In this document: positions 7,338 to 16,367 of the stretch, piece after piece
Position numbering within the stretch: position 1 is the stretch's first letter
How the letters are laid out: each line of letters opens with the position of its first letter
NCBI RefSeq assembly: GCF_000424005.1
Contig: NZ_AUJB01000001.1
Coordinates: 1-64,000 of the forward strand
Reading direction: 5' to 3'
Origin: Pseudobutyrivibrio ruminis CF1b
GTDB lineage: Bacteria > Bacillota > Clostridia > Lachnospirales > Lachnospiraceae
Length of the DNA stretch: 64,000 nt
Translations under genes and position numbers: made by a program
The notes under the pieces: generated by a model
The model's input: the letters and a program-made list of their open reading frames with translations, nothing else
Databases searched by the model: none
What the model was told of the DNA's origin: nothing

Positions 7338-9071
7338 TTATTTGTCGTCCTCGAATACCTCAACGACATCGTTTGCATAGGCTTTGATACAAAGATTTGC
7401 CTTTGCAACATCCTCTACATTTTCCCAGTCCAATCCATTGTTGCTGATAAAACCTTTGCCGTCTGTGATGTCAACATTAGCTGTCATTGAATCACTGACG
7501 TACTCTACTGCAAGTGGACGCTTGGTGTCTGGTGTGTTTATGTAGAGAATAATAGCGAAGTTTTCTCCCTTTTCCACTGTTTTCGCCTGATTAAATTTTA
7601 CAGTATAATACCCCGCCTGGTCTACTGTTCCTGAAGCAACAATTTCCTTTGAAGAAAGTGTGCTGGTGTTTTTATAATCTGGCACAAAATATATCTGATA
7701 ACTTGTATCTTTTCCCAATGCATAGAAGCCTGCTGCCTCTATCTGCTGATTTGCCTCAGCTGTAAATGTGTTGCAGCCGTATGCCCATTCCTTACTGTAA
7801 CCAATCTGACCAACCCAGCCGCATAAATCACTTTGGTAAATGTAGTTATATGTATTGTTGGTATCTACCTTTACGTAAGAAACCGCCTGATTTCCAATAT
7901 TTGAATCATAATAGGAAATGTAAAATACACCGTCATCTCCAAAACCACTTCCCCAACTGTTTTGGCAAATGAAAGCTCCGCTGCGAGGCACTTCAGTGCT
8001 AAAATTCTCCGCTGGATAGTTGTCGTCCCAGCCGATGATTACCACGTCATGATTTGGCTTTGCATTTCCTGTATAACAATATGAGTTAGTGCTGCGGTTG
8101 TAGCAGCTTGACCCATTCAAATTAGCTGTATTAACACTTGCATAAATAGATGTGGAAACACCACCATATTTGTAAACTGCCCACTTTATGTCATCCAGAT
8201 TTTCCGAGTCATAGAAATGAGCTTCCTGCAAATGTATTGAAGGTGGTGTGGTCTCACCTGTAAGCTCCTGAATAAGACCGCCTTCATTTTCATCTTCAAC
8301 CGGACCCTGCCATGAAAGCAGATAGGCCAACGCCATGGTGTACTCTCCACCGGCAGACTCATCCAAATTAAAGCTGTTGTTATTAATCATTGAATCAACA
8401 GAGAATTTGTACTGTGATGCAGGCAACAGAGATGACTCCAGTGCCTCTAAAGATGCACACGCCCAGCAAGTGGCGTTAGAGCCCTGGTTTCTAATGAAGC
8501 TTACTCTGTCCATATCTCTCAAATCATAGGTGAGAGGAAGCTTTGGAATCTTGCTGATTTTAATGTGTGCAGTATATGTTGAGCGGTCATAAGAATATTC
8601 ATAACCGAAAATATCACATAAATCCTTTAGTCCCACATACAATCTGCCCATATGCATAGATGGCTTGATGGCCAAATCCATATCCTCACCATTTGCAGTG
8701 GCAGTCTTATTATCTACAAGAAATTCATAGATGTTATTGGAAATCTGAACTACCGCACAGCCGTCATCTTCCATAAAAGCTGACCCTCTTAAAACGCTGC
8801 GGATAAACTCCAAAGATCCTACAGGATTAAGCCTGTCATCTAAAATGGCATCCTGCTCGTAACTGGTATAAAGAATATTATTTATGTAAAGCCTCAGTTT
8901 TCCTGAGTCATTTAAATTTTTAGACATTAAAGGATACAGCACGTCCTCATTTAAAGCTGCTCCTCTAAATGATTCGACGGCTGCATACCTGTCGTTCCAA
9001 TTATTTAATTTTCCAAATACGGTGATTGCTATTATTAAGAAAAACACCGTAAATCTTTTGGAAAGTCTCAT
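7338..9071 (-). CDS. Secreted C1 (papain-like) cysteine peptidase
   Basis: A 577-residue exported protease. It begins with a hydrophobic signal or anchor (about residues 8-20) and a copper-amine-oxidase-N-like stalk (about 60-170). The papain-fold domain follows, with catalytic Cys202 in GSNATCWACAS, His341 in KPNHDVVIIGW and Asn371 in QNSWGSGFG. The C-terminal 170 residues resemble the lectin-like beta domain common behind secreted C1 peptidases in clostridia. Substrate is unknown; a cell-surface role is inferred from the signal sequence and the amidase neighbour. It starts 3 bp after the methyltransferase stop. Confidence 0.88.
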   Translation of the reverse strand: MRLSKRFTVFFLIIAITVFGKLNNWNDRYAAVESFRGAALNEDVLYPLMSKNLNDSGKLRLYINNILYTSYEQDAILDDRLNPVGSLEFIRSVLRGSAFMEDDGCAVVQISNNIYEFLVDNKTATANGEDMDLAIKPSMHMGRLYVGLKDLCDIFGYEYSYDRSTYTAHIKISKIPKLPLTYDLRDMDRVSFIRNQGSNATCWACASLEALESSLLPASQYKFSVDSMINNNSFNLDESAGGEYTMALAYLLSWQGPVEDENEGGLIQELTGETTPPSIHLQEAHFYDSENLDDIKWAVYKYGGVSTSIYASVNTANLNGSSCYNRSTNSYCYTGNAKPNHDVVIIGWDDNYPAENFSTEVPRSGAFICQNSWGSGFGDDGVFYISYYDSNIGNQAVSYVKVDTNNTYNYIYQSDLCGWVGQIGYSKEWAYGCNTFTAEANQQIEAAGFYALGKDTSYQIYFVPDYKNTSTLSSKEIVASGTVDQAGYYTVKFNQAKTVEKGENFAIILYINTPDTKRPLAVEYVSDSMTANVDITDGKGFISNNGLDWENVEDVAKANLCIKAYANDVVEVFEDDK

Positions 9072-9074
9072 CTT

Positions 9075-10223
9075 CTAGTCCTTTTTCTTAGGCTTTGGTC
9101 CTAGGAACTGATAAAAATAAGTCTTTATCATTCCGTTATATATCTTGCGGTTTTTATCTGCTTTTCTTCCAATTGACTTTGGTGCATCTTCGTAGCTGGT
9201 GATTACATACATAGACCAGCTATCAAGCGCTGCATAGGCTTTTCCAAGCTTACCATAAATCTCTGGTAAATCTTTCTTATCTTCAAGACGCTCTCCGTAT
9301 GGAGGATTTGTCAGGATAAATCCATATTTCTTTGGATGGCTAAGGGCACCAACATCTCTCACCTGGAAATGAATCATATGGTCAACGCCTGCCTGCTTTG
9401 CATTAAGGCGGGCAATCTTTACCATATCAGGATCAATATCAAATCCCTGAAGGTCGCAATCAACTGATGTATCAACCTCTTCTCTTGCCTCATCCAAAAG
9501 CTCATTCCAAAGCTTTGGCGAGATAAGGTTTGTCCAGTCCATAGAAGTGAAATCTCTATTGAGGCCTGGTGCGATATTTGCGGCAATCATGGCTGCCTCA
9601 ATCAAAAATGTACCTGAACCGCAGAATGGATCCACCAAAATTCTGTCAGCACGCCATGGTGTCAGCTGAATAAGTGCTGCAGCCATAGTCTCTGAAAGTG
9701 GAGCCTTGCTGGTGTAAGTACGGTAACCTCTCTTGTGAAGTGGTGTACCTGTAGAATCAAGTGTAACTACCACATCATCCTTTAATAAGAAGATACGAAC
9801 AGGATAGTCTGCTCCGTCCTCTTTAAACCACTGAACGTCATAATATGTCTTCATGCGCTCAACCATTGCTTTTTTCGCAATGGACTGAATATCTGTAAGG
9901 GAAAAAAGCTTACTCTTTACAGATGTAGCCTTTGTAACCCAGAATTTACCATTCTCTGGAATGTACTCTTCCCATGGGAGAGCCTTGATTCCCTGGAAAA
10001 GCTCCTCGAATGTGGTAGCGTGAAAACGGCCCACTTCTACAAGGACTCTTTCCGCTGTGCGCAGATGGATATTTGCGCGACAAACAGCCTCGGCATCACC
10101 TGTGAAAGTCACTCTTCCATCAGTAACTTCTGTAATGTCGTAGCCTAAATCATAAATTTCTCTTTTTAATGGTGCCTCAAGTCCAAAGTGACATGGGCAG
10201 CTAATGGTAAATGTTTTTGGCAA
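9075..10223 (-). CDS. THUMP-domain class I rRNA methyltransferase (RlmL N-half/YpsC-like)
   Basis: A 382-residue SAM-dependent methyltransferase. An N-terminal THUMP RNA-binding region (about 50-160) precedes the UPF0020 catalytic domain with DPFCGSGTFLIEAA and the N6/N2-type motif TNPPYGERL. Family knowledge: members methylate 23S rRNA guanosine (m2G2445 in the E. coli RlmL homologue). The start codon is TTG at 10221-10223, chosen because AGGAG lies eight bases upstream and the family N-terminus fits. It is the first gene of the run leading into the C1 peptidase and amidase. Confidence 0.88.
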   Translation of the reverse strand: MPKTFTISCPCHFGLEAPLKREIYDLGYDITEVTDGRVTFTGDAEAVCRANIHLRTAERVLVEVGRFHATTFEELFQGIKALPWEEYIPENGKFWVTKATSVKSKLFSLTDIQSIAKKAMVERMKTYYDVQWFKEDGADYPVRIFLLKDDVVVTLDSTGTPLHKRGYRTYTSKAPLSETMAAALIQLTPWRADRILVDPFCGSGTFLIEAAMIAANIAPGLNRDFTSMDWTNLISPKLWNELLDEAREEVDTSVDCDLQGFDIDPDMVKIARLNAKQAGVDHMIHFQVRDVGALSHPKKYGFILTNPPYGERLEDKKDLPEIYGKLGKAYAALDSWSMYVITSYEDAPKSIGRKADKNRKIYNGMIKTYFYQFLGPKPKKKD

Positions 10224-10329
10224 TTCTAAATCTCCTATTACTTAACTAACTAAAAATATCTTAGACTAGATGTTATCTTTTTTCAACTTTTCCTTGCATT
10301 AGTCGATTAACTATATTATAATCACAACC

Positions 10330-10352
10330 ATGATAAGGAGTTTCCTTATCAT
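10330..10352. other. Perfect 10-bp hairpin without U-tract in the upstream region of the methyltransferase
   Basis: ATGATAAGGA (10330-10339) and TCCTTATCAT (10343-10352) form a perfect stem around a 3-nt loop. There is no T-run on either side, so it is not a terminator. It lies between the CheY terminators and the methyltransferase start and could be an operator or leader hairpin. Confidence 0.5.
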
Positions 10353-10380
10353 ACCCTTATTAATTATTTATACTCCCCTC

Positions 10381-10405
10381 AAAAAGACCGAAAACTCGGT
10401 CTTTT
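10381..10405. terminator. Bidirectional terminator hairpin
   Basis: AAAGACCGA (10383-10391) and TCGGTCTTT (10396-10404) form a perfect 9-bp stem flanked by A-runs on one side and T-runs on the other. It backs up the first terminator after the CheY-like gene. Confidence 0.8.
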
Positions 10406-10481
10406 TCTTTTGGATCATCTAGTTTATACACAGGTGTCTTTTACGCACCAAAAACCCGAGTTTCCGTTGCATCCAATTAAA

Positions 10482-10504
10482 AAGGGCTACAAAACGTAAC
10501 CCTT
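10482..10504 (-). terminator. Terminator of the CheY-like gene
   Basis: AAGGGCTAC (10482-10490) pairs with GTAACCCTT (10496-10504) with one G-U pair. On the minus strand it is followed by TTTTTAATT. It begins 20 bp past the CheY-like stop codon. Confidence 0.8.
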
Positions 10505-10523
10505 AGAAATCAATATTAAATAT

Positions 10524-10907
10524 TTACATGAAATGAGATAATGCCTCTGCAAATCTAGTCTCGTCAAAAGGCTTAATAACAAAATCTTTGGCCCCAGCTT
10601 CGATGGCTTCAATAACGTAACATTTCTGGCCCATAGCACTTACTACAAGAATCTTGGCTTCAGGATCATATTCCTTAATCTGCTTAATAGCATCGATTCC
10701 ATTAGAACTACGACCTACAGTGTGTCCATCGACAGTCATCGTGATGTCCATAGTTACTATGTCAGGCTTGAACTCTTTGTATTTTTCCACTGCTCCGTCA
10801 CTACAGTCAGCTTCGGCTACAACAGTACAGCCATTTCTTTCGCATTCATTTCTGACTACCGCACGCATAAATCGGGAGTCATCAACTATCAAAACTGTTT
10901 TGCCCAC
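10524..10907 (-). CDS. CheY-like single-domain response regulator
   Basis: A stand-alone receiver domain with the acidic pair in IVDDSRF, the phospho-acceptor Asp in VTMDITM, Ser in VVSAMG and Lys in VIKPF. An insertion of about eight residues (TVDGHTVGRSSNG region) follows the phosphorylation loop, unlike classical CheY. AAGGAGG directly abuts the in-frame ATG at 10914-10916, too close to act on it. The GTG at 10905-10907 lies nine bases downstream of AAGGAGG, so I place the start there (127 residues, MGKTVLIVDD). A chemotaxis role is likely but no other che gene is in the window. Confidence 0.85.
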   Translation of the reverse strand: MGKTVLIVDDSRFMRAVVRNECERNGCTVVAEADCSDGAVEKYKEFKPDIVTMDITMTVDGHTVGRSSNGIDAIKQIKEYDPEAKILVVSAMGQKCYVIEAIEAGAKDFVIKPFDETRFAEALSHFM

Positions 10908-10954
10908 AGCAAGCATCCTCCTTATTATGGTTGTTAATTAGGATGTGTAGTTAT

Positions 10955-10963
10955 ATTATAGCA
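10955..10963 (-). promoter_or_regulatory. Extended -10 promoter of the CheY-like gene
   Basis: The minus strand reads TGCTATAAT, a TGn extended -10 element, about 50 bp upstream of the GTG start. A weak -35 is expected. Just upstream, AACCCC and GGGGTT arms (about 10967-11020) form an inverted repeat after hypE that lacks a T-run, so read-through from hypE cannot be excluded. Confidence 0.5.
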
Positions 10964-11038
10964 TACTAACCCCCAAACTAGTTATGAACTTTATGTTAAC
11001 TATTGGTGACGTTGGGGTTTATCTTCTATTGGTATTAC

Positions 11039-12040
11039 TTAACAGATGCGAGGCAAACCCTCCCCCTGAAGGATGTCGAGGAAGCGTCTTCCGCCTATTT
11101 CTGTCTTCATTATAAGGGCACCCCTTTCTGATTCATCAGATGGCTCGTTCACAGAACCTATCATGCAGGCATTCTCTCCATACTGGCATCCCTTTATGAT
11201 TTCTACAGCATCTACGCCGTATTCCTTTGGGACAATGGCCACAAGCTTACCTTCATTTCCCATATATAATGGATCAAGTCCAAGAAGGCCGCAGAATGAT
11301 TTTACCTGTGGGTCCACTGGAAGTTTTTCCTGTAAAATATCAAATCTCAGGCCACTAGCCAGGGCTAATTCTTTTAAAACTGTGGCAAGGCCGCCTCTTG
11401 TCACATCTCTAAGGACATGAACAGGAATCTTATTTTCGATTAATTTCCCAACCATCTCCTGAAGAGGTGCGTTGTCACTTACGATAGTATTTTTGATGCC
11501 CATGCGCTGGCTAAGGACTGTGGCATGGTGATCTCCCACATTTCCCGAAACGATGATAACGTCATCTTGACTGGCATTCTTTGCCTTAATGTCGATGCCC
11601 TTTGGGACAAATCCCACTCCGGCAGTGTTAATGTAAATTCCACCATCACCCTCTATAACCTTCGTATCTCCAGCAACGATTTTTACACCAGCTTCCTCAG
11701 CAGTCTCTGCCATGGATTTTACAATTCTTCTGAGAGTAGCAACATCGGCACCTTCCTCTAAGATAAATCCGCAGGTGATGTATTTTGGAACGGCACCTCT
11801 CATACATAGGTCATTTACCGTACCGCAAATGCACAGGCGACCTATATCTCCTCCTGGAAATTCAAGCGGTGTTACCACAAAGCTGTCAGTGGTCATGGCA
11901 ATAGTGCCATCACCTGGAACGACTGCCGCATCCTCCATCTCTGAAAGTACATCGCTGTTAAACTGGGATTCAAAAATCTCTCTTATAAGTTCACCGGTGG
12001 CACGGCCCCCTGAGCCATGCTCCATAATTATCTTCTCCAT
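11039..12040 (-). CDS. hypE: Hydrogenase maturation protein HypE
   Basis: A 333-residue PurM/selenophosphate-synthetase-like protein. It opens with the family signature MEHGSGGRATGELI and ends in the diagnostic PRIC, whose C-terminal Cys receives the carbamoyl group from HypF. ATP-dependent dehydration converts this to thiocyanate, the source of the CN ligands of the [NiFe] site. It follows hypC-hypD on the same strand, separated from hypD by hairpin repeat copy D. Together with HypD and HypC it builds the Fe(CN)2CO unit, presumably for EchE. Confidence 0.97.
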   Translation of the reverse strand: MEKIIMEHGSGGRATGELIREIFESQFNSDVLSEMEDAAVVPGDGTIAMTTDSFVVTPLEFPGGDIGRLCICGTVNDLCMRGAVPKYITCGFILEEGADVATLRRIVKSMAETAEEAGVKIVAGDTKVIEGDGGIYINTAGVGFVPKGIDIKAKNASQDDVIIVSGNVGDHHATVLSQRMGIKNTIVSDNAPLQEMVGKLIENKIPVHVLRDVTRGGLATVLKELALASGLRFDILQEKLPVDPQVKSFCGLLGLDPLYMGNEGKLVAIVPKEYGVDAVEIIKGCQYGENACMIGSVNEPSDESERGALIMKTEIGGRRFLDILQGEGLPRIC

Positions 12041-12068
12041 AATTTAATCCTAATCCACAAATCCCTAC

Positions 12069-12136
12069 ATTAACAATCATTAGTAACTTCTCACCCGACT
12101 AACATGTCTCGTTCAAAGTTCTAATAGATTGTTAAT
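12069..12136 (-). repeat. Intergenic hairpin repeat, copy D
   Basis: ATTAACAATC (12069-12078) and GATTGTTAAT (12127-12136) form a perfect 10-bp outer stem; inside, TTAG pairs with CTAA and AACTT with AAGTT. The interior aligns with copy C (TTAGTA..TTCTC, CTAACA, TCG, TCTAA, TTGTTA). It lies between hypD and hypE, ending 28 bp before the hypE start. Confidence 0.65.
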
Positions 12137-12170
12137 TGGAATTTGTTCATTTATATTTTTAATCGTTCTA

Positions 12171-13214
12171 TTAATTCTTGTTCAGATAGTCGTTAAAACA
12201 ACTTCCTTCCTCTGACACCATACATGCCCCCTGTGGTGACATAGGCGTGCAGACTTTTCCGAATAATGGGCAGTCGGTAGGTTTTGCCTTGCCCATAAGA
12301 ATTTCTCCACATTTGCAGGCTTTATTCTTCTTGTTATCCACATCAAGGCCCTTACTACCTGCATCAAACTGTTTATATTCTTCCCTGAGTAGTAAGCCTG
12401 ATCTTGGGATGATACCCATACCGCGCCAAGCCACATCAGCAGGCTCAAAATATTTATCCAGTTGATTTTCAATGATAGGATTTTTATCCTGAGCCACTAC
12501 TGAGGTGTAGAAATTCTTAACTGTATTTTCTTTATTTAACACCATCTGAACAAGTCCATAGATGGCAATTACAAGCTCTTTTGCCCCAAAACCAGATACA
12601 CCAAATGGTATCTGATATTTTTCAGCTAAATCATTAAAATAATCAGCACCTGTTACAGCGCATACATGGCCTGGTGCGATGAATCCGTCAATCTCTGCTC
12701 CATTGTCACAAAGATATGAGATGGCTCCCGGCATGGTTTTAAGTGCTGTAAGAAGCTGGATGTTGTTTAGCCCCTGAGCTATGGCATTATCCAAAAGCAA
12801 AGTGTAAACCGGTGCAGTAGTCTCAAATCCCACGGCGGCAAATACGTATTTACGATATGGATTAGCTGTCGCAAGGGCAAGCACATCCATTGGAGAATAC
12901 ACCATCTCCACGCTTCCGCCACGACCCTTTGCCTCGTTCAGGCTTTCTTTTGAACCTGGCACTCTTAACAAATCACCAAAGGTAACCACTGTAGTGTCCG
13001 GCTGCAGACAAAGCTCAATCAGCTTATCTATGTAGGCTGTAGGTGTAACACAAACAGGGCAGCCTGGCCCTGACAATAACTCTATCTTAGGTGAGAGAAT
13101 ATCCCTGATTCCATTGGTGGCGATGGCATGTGTATGACTGCCACACACCTCCATTAAACGGATTCTCTCACCGTCATAATCTCTCAAAAAATCAACAAGC
13201 TGCTGAATCTCCAT
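12171..13214 (-). CDS. hypD: Hydrogenase maturation protein HypD
   Basis: A 347-residue Fe-S scaffold protein for assembly of the Fe(CN)2CO group. Family motifs are MEVCGSHTHA (N-terminal), GPGCPVCVTP, VGFETTAP and the Cys-rich C-terminal region (CKCGEILMGKAKPTDCPLF then PQGACMVSEEGSC) that binds a [4Fe-4S] cluster. Its ATG overlaps the hypC stop by one base (TAATG), so the two are translationally coupled, matching their known physical complex. Confidence 0.97.
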   Translation of the reverse strand: MEIQQLVDFLRDYDGERIRLMEVCGSHTHAIATNGIRDILSPKIELLSGPGCPVCVTPTAYIDKLIELCLQPDTTVVTFGDLLRVPGSKESLNEAKGRGGSVEMVYSPMDVLALATANPYRKYVFAAVGFETTAPVYTLLLDNAIAQGLNNIQLLTALKTMPGAISYLCDNGAEIDGFIAPGHVCAVTGADYFNDLAEKYQIPFGVSGFGAKELVIAIYGLVQMVLNKENTVKNFYTSVVAQDKNPIIENQLDKYFEPADVAWRGMGIIPRSGLLLREEYKQFDAGSKGLDVDNKKNKACKCGEILMGKAKPTDCPLFGKVCTPMSPQGACMVSEEGSCFNDYLNKN

Positions 13215-13423
13215 TACGCCTCAAGGCCTCCCATCAGCTCCATGATTTCTTCTGCTTCATCTTTCTTCAATGTTTGAATCACGCACCCCGCGTGAACTAA
13301 AGCGTAATCCCCCTCTTTTACATTCACAAGTCCGGCGTAGGCTTCCACTTCATTTCCGTTGAAATCTACAGTGACCTTACCGTCCTTTAATTTCTTAACT
13401 AAACCTGGTATTGCAACACACAT
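13214..13423 (-). CDS. hypC: Hydrogenase maturation chaperone HypC
   Basis: A 69-residue chaperone that starts with the invariant MCVAIPG; Cys2 is used for iron and partner binding. It carries the Fe(CN)2CO precursor from HypD to the hydrogenase large subunit. The start has AGGAG nine bases upstream. It is the first gene of the hypC-hypD-hypE run and is transcribed divergently from hypA. Confidence 0.96.
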   Translation of the reverse strand: MCVAIPGLVKKLKDGKVTVDFNGNEVEAYAGLVNVKEGDYALVHAGCVIQTLKKDEAEEIMELMGGLEA

Positions 13424-13441
13424 TACATTATTCTCCTAACC

Positions 13442-13460
13442 TTATAACATATGGTATAAT
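13442..13460. promoter_or_regulatory. Overlapping divergent promoters for hypA and hypC
   Basis: The 70-bp gap between hypC and hypA holds TGGTATAAT (-10 TATAAT at 13455-13460, extended -10) facing hypA, and TGTTATAAG on the opposite strand facing hypC (13442-13447). Both lack a good -35. The -10 elements nearly abut, so the two directions probably compete or share a regulator. Confidence 0.5.
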
Positions 13461-13493
13461 TGTACTACTTTTTGGATGTTTTGGGAGGATAAA

Positions 13494-13835
13494 ATGCACG
13501 AATTAGCGGTAACAGAATACGTTTTTAACCTGGTAAAAAAACAGGCTGATGCAGCAGGCGTCAGCCATGTAGATAAAATCCATTTACTACTTGGTGATCA
13601 GTGCGACTATGTACCTGAGATAATCGAAGAATATCTTCAGGTAATGAGTGAGGGCACATCCCTTGAAGGTGTGAAAGTGGATGCCACTGTAAAGGAATCC
13701 ATGGTCAAATGTCTTGACTGCGGTAGTGAATTCACCCGTCACGAGTTTAAGGATGTCTGCCCTAAATGTGGCAGTGAAAATTTAAAGCTGAATAGGTGCA
13801 CTGATTTTATTGTAAAAAATATCGAAGTATCCTAG
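13494..13835 (+). CDS. hypA: Hydrogenase nickel-incorporation protein HypA
   Basis: A 113-residue nickel and zinc protein. It begins MHELAVTEY; His2 is the known nickel ligand of the family. A zinc site is formed by CLDCGSEF and CPKCGSE. I start at the ATG at 13494, which has GGGAGG six bases upstream, rather than an earlier in-frame ATG without a site. It is the only hyp gene on the plus strand and ends 3 bp from the end of convergent hypF. Its usual partner HypB is not encoded in the window. Confidence 0.95.
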   Translation: MHELAVTEYVFNLVKKQADAAGVSHVDKIHLLLGDQCDYVPEIIEEYLQVMSEGTSLEGVKVDATVKESMVKCLDCGSEFTRHEFKDVCPKCGSENLKLNRCTDFIVKNIEVS

Positions 13836-13838
13836 GCT

Positions 13839-16172
13839 TTAGCATCTCTCCAATAGGCGGGATGCCATAGCCTGACCTAAGCATATTCCACCATCTCCTG
13901 GTGGAAGCTGCTCTGAGATATATACTTTAAAACCATCAGCTTCAAGCAACTCTATTGTACGTTCTAACAGTATCCTGTTCAGGAAGGTACCTCCTGACAA
14001 GACTATCTTTTTTTCTTTTCCAAGTCTTTCGGAATAAATTGTCGCTATCTCCAAAATGTAATCTGCTACAGCGTAGATAAATCCTCTTGCTATGGATTCT
14101 TTTGGCACGTCATGAGTGATTGCATTTGCTATCTCTAAGAAGATTTCTTCTGTTGAGCCATTTTCGCCAAAGCACAATGGATAAACTTCCTCTGTTCGGG
14201 CTGCCATGTTTTCTAATTCTATAGGGGCCTGGCCCTCGTATGTATTGTAATGGCATATATCAAGCATGGCAGAGACCGCATCAAAGAGACGTCCCATTGA
14301 TGTAGATGTCACCACATTTATATCGCTATCGATAGCAGTTCTGATAATCTTTGCATTTTCATTTTCAATCAGTTCATCATGACCATTTTCATGAAGAATT
14401 CCCACTAAAATAGTGTCGCAGTTCTTTGCTCCCTCGTCTCCTCCGATTAATCTGGATGGGCGCAAATCCGCAACTCTTCCTATACCAGACTTCCCATCCC
14501 ATAGAAATACTTCGCTACCCCAGACGGTTCCATCCTCGCCATATCCTGTCCCGTCAAATGCAAATCCGAGAACTGGACCTTTTAGTTTATGTTCTGCGAT
14601 TACAGATAAAACATGGGCTTTGTGATGCTGTACTTTGTGAATTGGCAGGTTCTTTTTCTGGGCATACTCATGGCCCACCTGACCGCTAAAGTATCCAGGG
14701 TGTAAATCAGTCACTACTTCCTTCGGTTTAAAACCAAAGATTTTTTCCATAGCAGCCATTTCATTTCTATAAAACTTCTGGCAGCTTACAGATTCCAAAT
14801 CTCCTAAATACTGGCTTACATATGCCAGTCCATTTTTTACATAACAGAAGCTGGATTTAAGATCTCCACCTGCTGCAAATATTTCTCCATCAATATCCAC
14901 AGGGATAGGATTTGGAACATGTCCTCTTCCACGGCGTATAAACTGCTGACGCCCTTTCACCACCTTCATAACAGAATCATCCATAGGACGGAGAATTTTC
15001 CTGTCATGGCTTAACATGGCAATAGGTGTACCATCTATTTCGCCTGAGGCAACTCGCTCCTTAAGCCACTGGAGCATCTTCTTATTATCTATCTCAAGCA
15101 CATCGCCGCTGGCATTTCCACTGGTCATAATAAGTGGGCCGCATTCTTTCACCAGCATCATCTGCACTGGATTACATGGAAGCATTGCTCCAATATCAGG
15201 GCTGGTGAGGTAAACATTTTCAGCTATGTGCTTTTTGCCTGCACTAATATGTTTCTTTCTTCTTACTAGCACTATTGGTCTTGCGGGATCCTCAAGCAAC
15301 TTTGCCTCCTGCTGATTTACCTTGCAGAACTCTTTTACCTGTTCCACATCTTCAAACATTACAGCAAAAGCTTTTGCCTCTCGGTGTTTTAAATTTCTCA
15401 GGGCCGAAACTGCCTTTTCGTTAAATGGACTACATGCTAAATGATATCCGCCAATATCTTTGATTGCCAAAATTCCACCATGATTTATCAACGATAAAGA
15501 TGCCGTAATTTCGCCATCTACATCGTTTTCGTTATAGTTTTCCACATAGTTATCAACAGTGTTTTCATCCGTAATATTGTCAGCATTTTTATACTTTAAA
15601 TAGGTAAATTTCAGACGAGGCCCACATGACTTGCAAGCAATGGTCTGGGCATGTCTTCTTCTGTCTTTTTTACCTGTGTATTCTGCCTGGCAATCAGGGC
15701 ACATTTCAAAATCTTTCATAGTGATAGTGTCCCTGTCATATGGAAGCTTCTCTATAATAGAATACCTTGGCCCGCAGACTGTACAGCTGATAAAAGGATG
15801 TCTGTATCTTCGATTCTTAGGATCAAACAGCTCCCGCTTACACTCGTCGCATGTTGCAATGTCTGCTGGAATCAAAGGAAGATTCTTCTCGGCATCTTTA
15901 TCTGATTTTATGATTTTAAAACCTGGCTCAATCTTCTGGCCCTCCAGGTCTTCCTCTTCTATTGAAGTAATAAAGCCACCAGTTGGCACATCTGAAGAAA
16001 GCCTGTTGCAAAACTGAGTCAATCGCTCACTTTCGCCAGACGCAACCACAGTCACTATGCCACCTGTGTTTCTCACATACCCATCTATATTTAGTTCATC
16101 TGCAAGTTTAGCAACCCAAGGTCTATAGCCTATCCCTTGTACCAAACCTTTAATAATATATTTTCTTGTCAT
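13839..16172 (-). CDS. hypF: Carbamoyltransferase HypF
   Basis: A 777-residue protein that makes carbamoyl-adenylate from carbamoyl phosphate and ATP and transfers the carbamoyl group to HypE. Domains in order are acylphosphatase-like (GLVQGIGYRPWV, about 1-90), two zinc-finger blocks (CDECKRELF..CTVCGPR and CPDCQAEY..CKSCGPR, about 105-190), YrdC-like (about 225-400) and a Kae1/TobZ-like C-terminal domain with HHKAH and VLSGGTFLN. It lies downstream of ech on the same strand, behind the ech terminator, and has only a weak ribosome binding site. Confidence 0.97.
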   Translation of the reverse strand: MTRKYIIKGLVQGIGYRPWVAKLADELNIDGYVRNTGGIVTVVASGESERLTQFCNRLSSDVPTGGFITSIEEEDLEGQKIEPGFKIIKSDKDAEKNLPLIPADIATCDECKRELFDPKNRRYRHPFISCTVCGPRYSIIEKLPYDRDTITMKDFEMCPDCQAEYTGKKDRRRHAQTIACKSCGPRLKFTYLKYKNADNITDENTVDNYVENYNENDVDGEITASLSLINHGGILAIKDIGGYHLACSPFNEKAVSALRNLKHREAKAFAVMFEDVEQVKEFCKVNQQEAKLLEDPARPIVLVRRKKHISAGKKHIAENVYLTSPDIGAMLPCNPVQMMLVKECGPLIMTSGNASGDVLEIDNKKMLQWLKERVASGEIDGTPIAMLSHDRKILRPMDDSVMKVVKGRQQFIRRGRGHVPNPIPVDIDGEIFAAGGDLKSSFCYVKNGLAYVSQYLGDLESVSCQKFYRNEMAAMEKIFGFKPKEVVTDLHPGYFSGQVGHEYAQKKNLPIHKVQHHKAHVLSVIAEHKLKGPVLGFAFDGTGYGEDGTVWGSEVFLWDGKSGIGRVADLRPSRLIGGDEGAKNCDTILVGILHENGHDELIENENAKIIRTAIDSDINVVTSTSMGRLFDAVSAMLDICHYNTYEGQAPIELENMAARTEEVYPLCFGENGSTEEIFLEIANAITHDVPKESIARGFIYAVADYILEIATIYSERLGKEKKIVLSGGTFLNRILLERTIELLEADGFKVYISEQLPPGDGGICLGQAMASRLLERC

Positions 16173-16207
16173 TTCTCAATATGTGTTCCAGTATTACTAA
16201 TCGAAAA

Positions 16208-16250
16208 TCTTAGTATATTATCATTATCGGTATTCCCTCAAATACTAAGA
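16208..16250. other. Hairpin in the hypF leader
   Basis: TCTTAGTAT (16208-16216) and ATACTAAGA (16242-16250) form a perfect 9-bp stem, extendable with mismatches, around a 25-nt loop. It lies 36 bp upstream of the hypF start. It could be a leader hairpin or a weak terminator (minus strand continues TTTTCG). The 351-bp gap between hypF and echF otherwise contains only the repeats at 16368-16490. Confidence 0.5.
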
Positions 16251-16367
16251 ATTTCCTTCTATAAAAAATTCTATTATCGCAAAATAGCGGTTCAATGCCA
16301 TTTAAGATCTGCCTTGCGATATAATTTCAGCTAATTTTACACAATTATTCTCCTACTGTGCATTATG

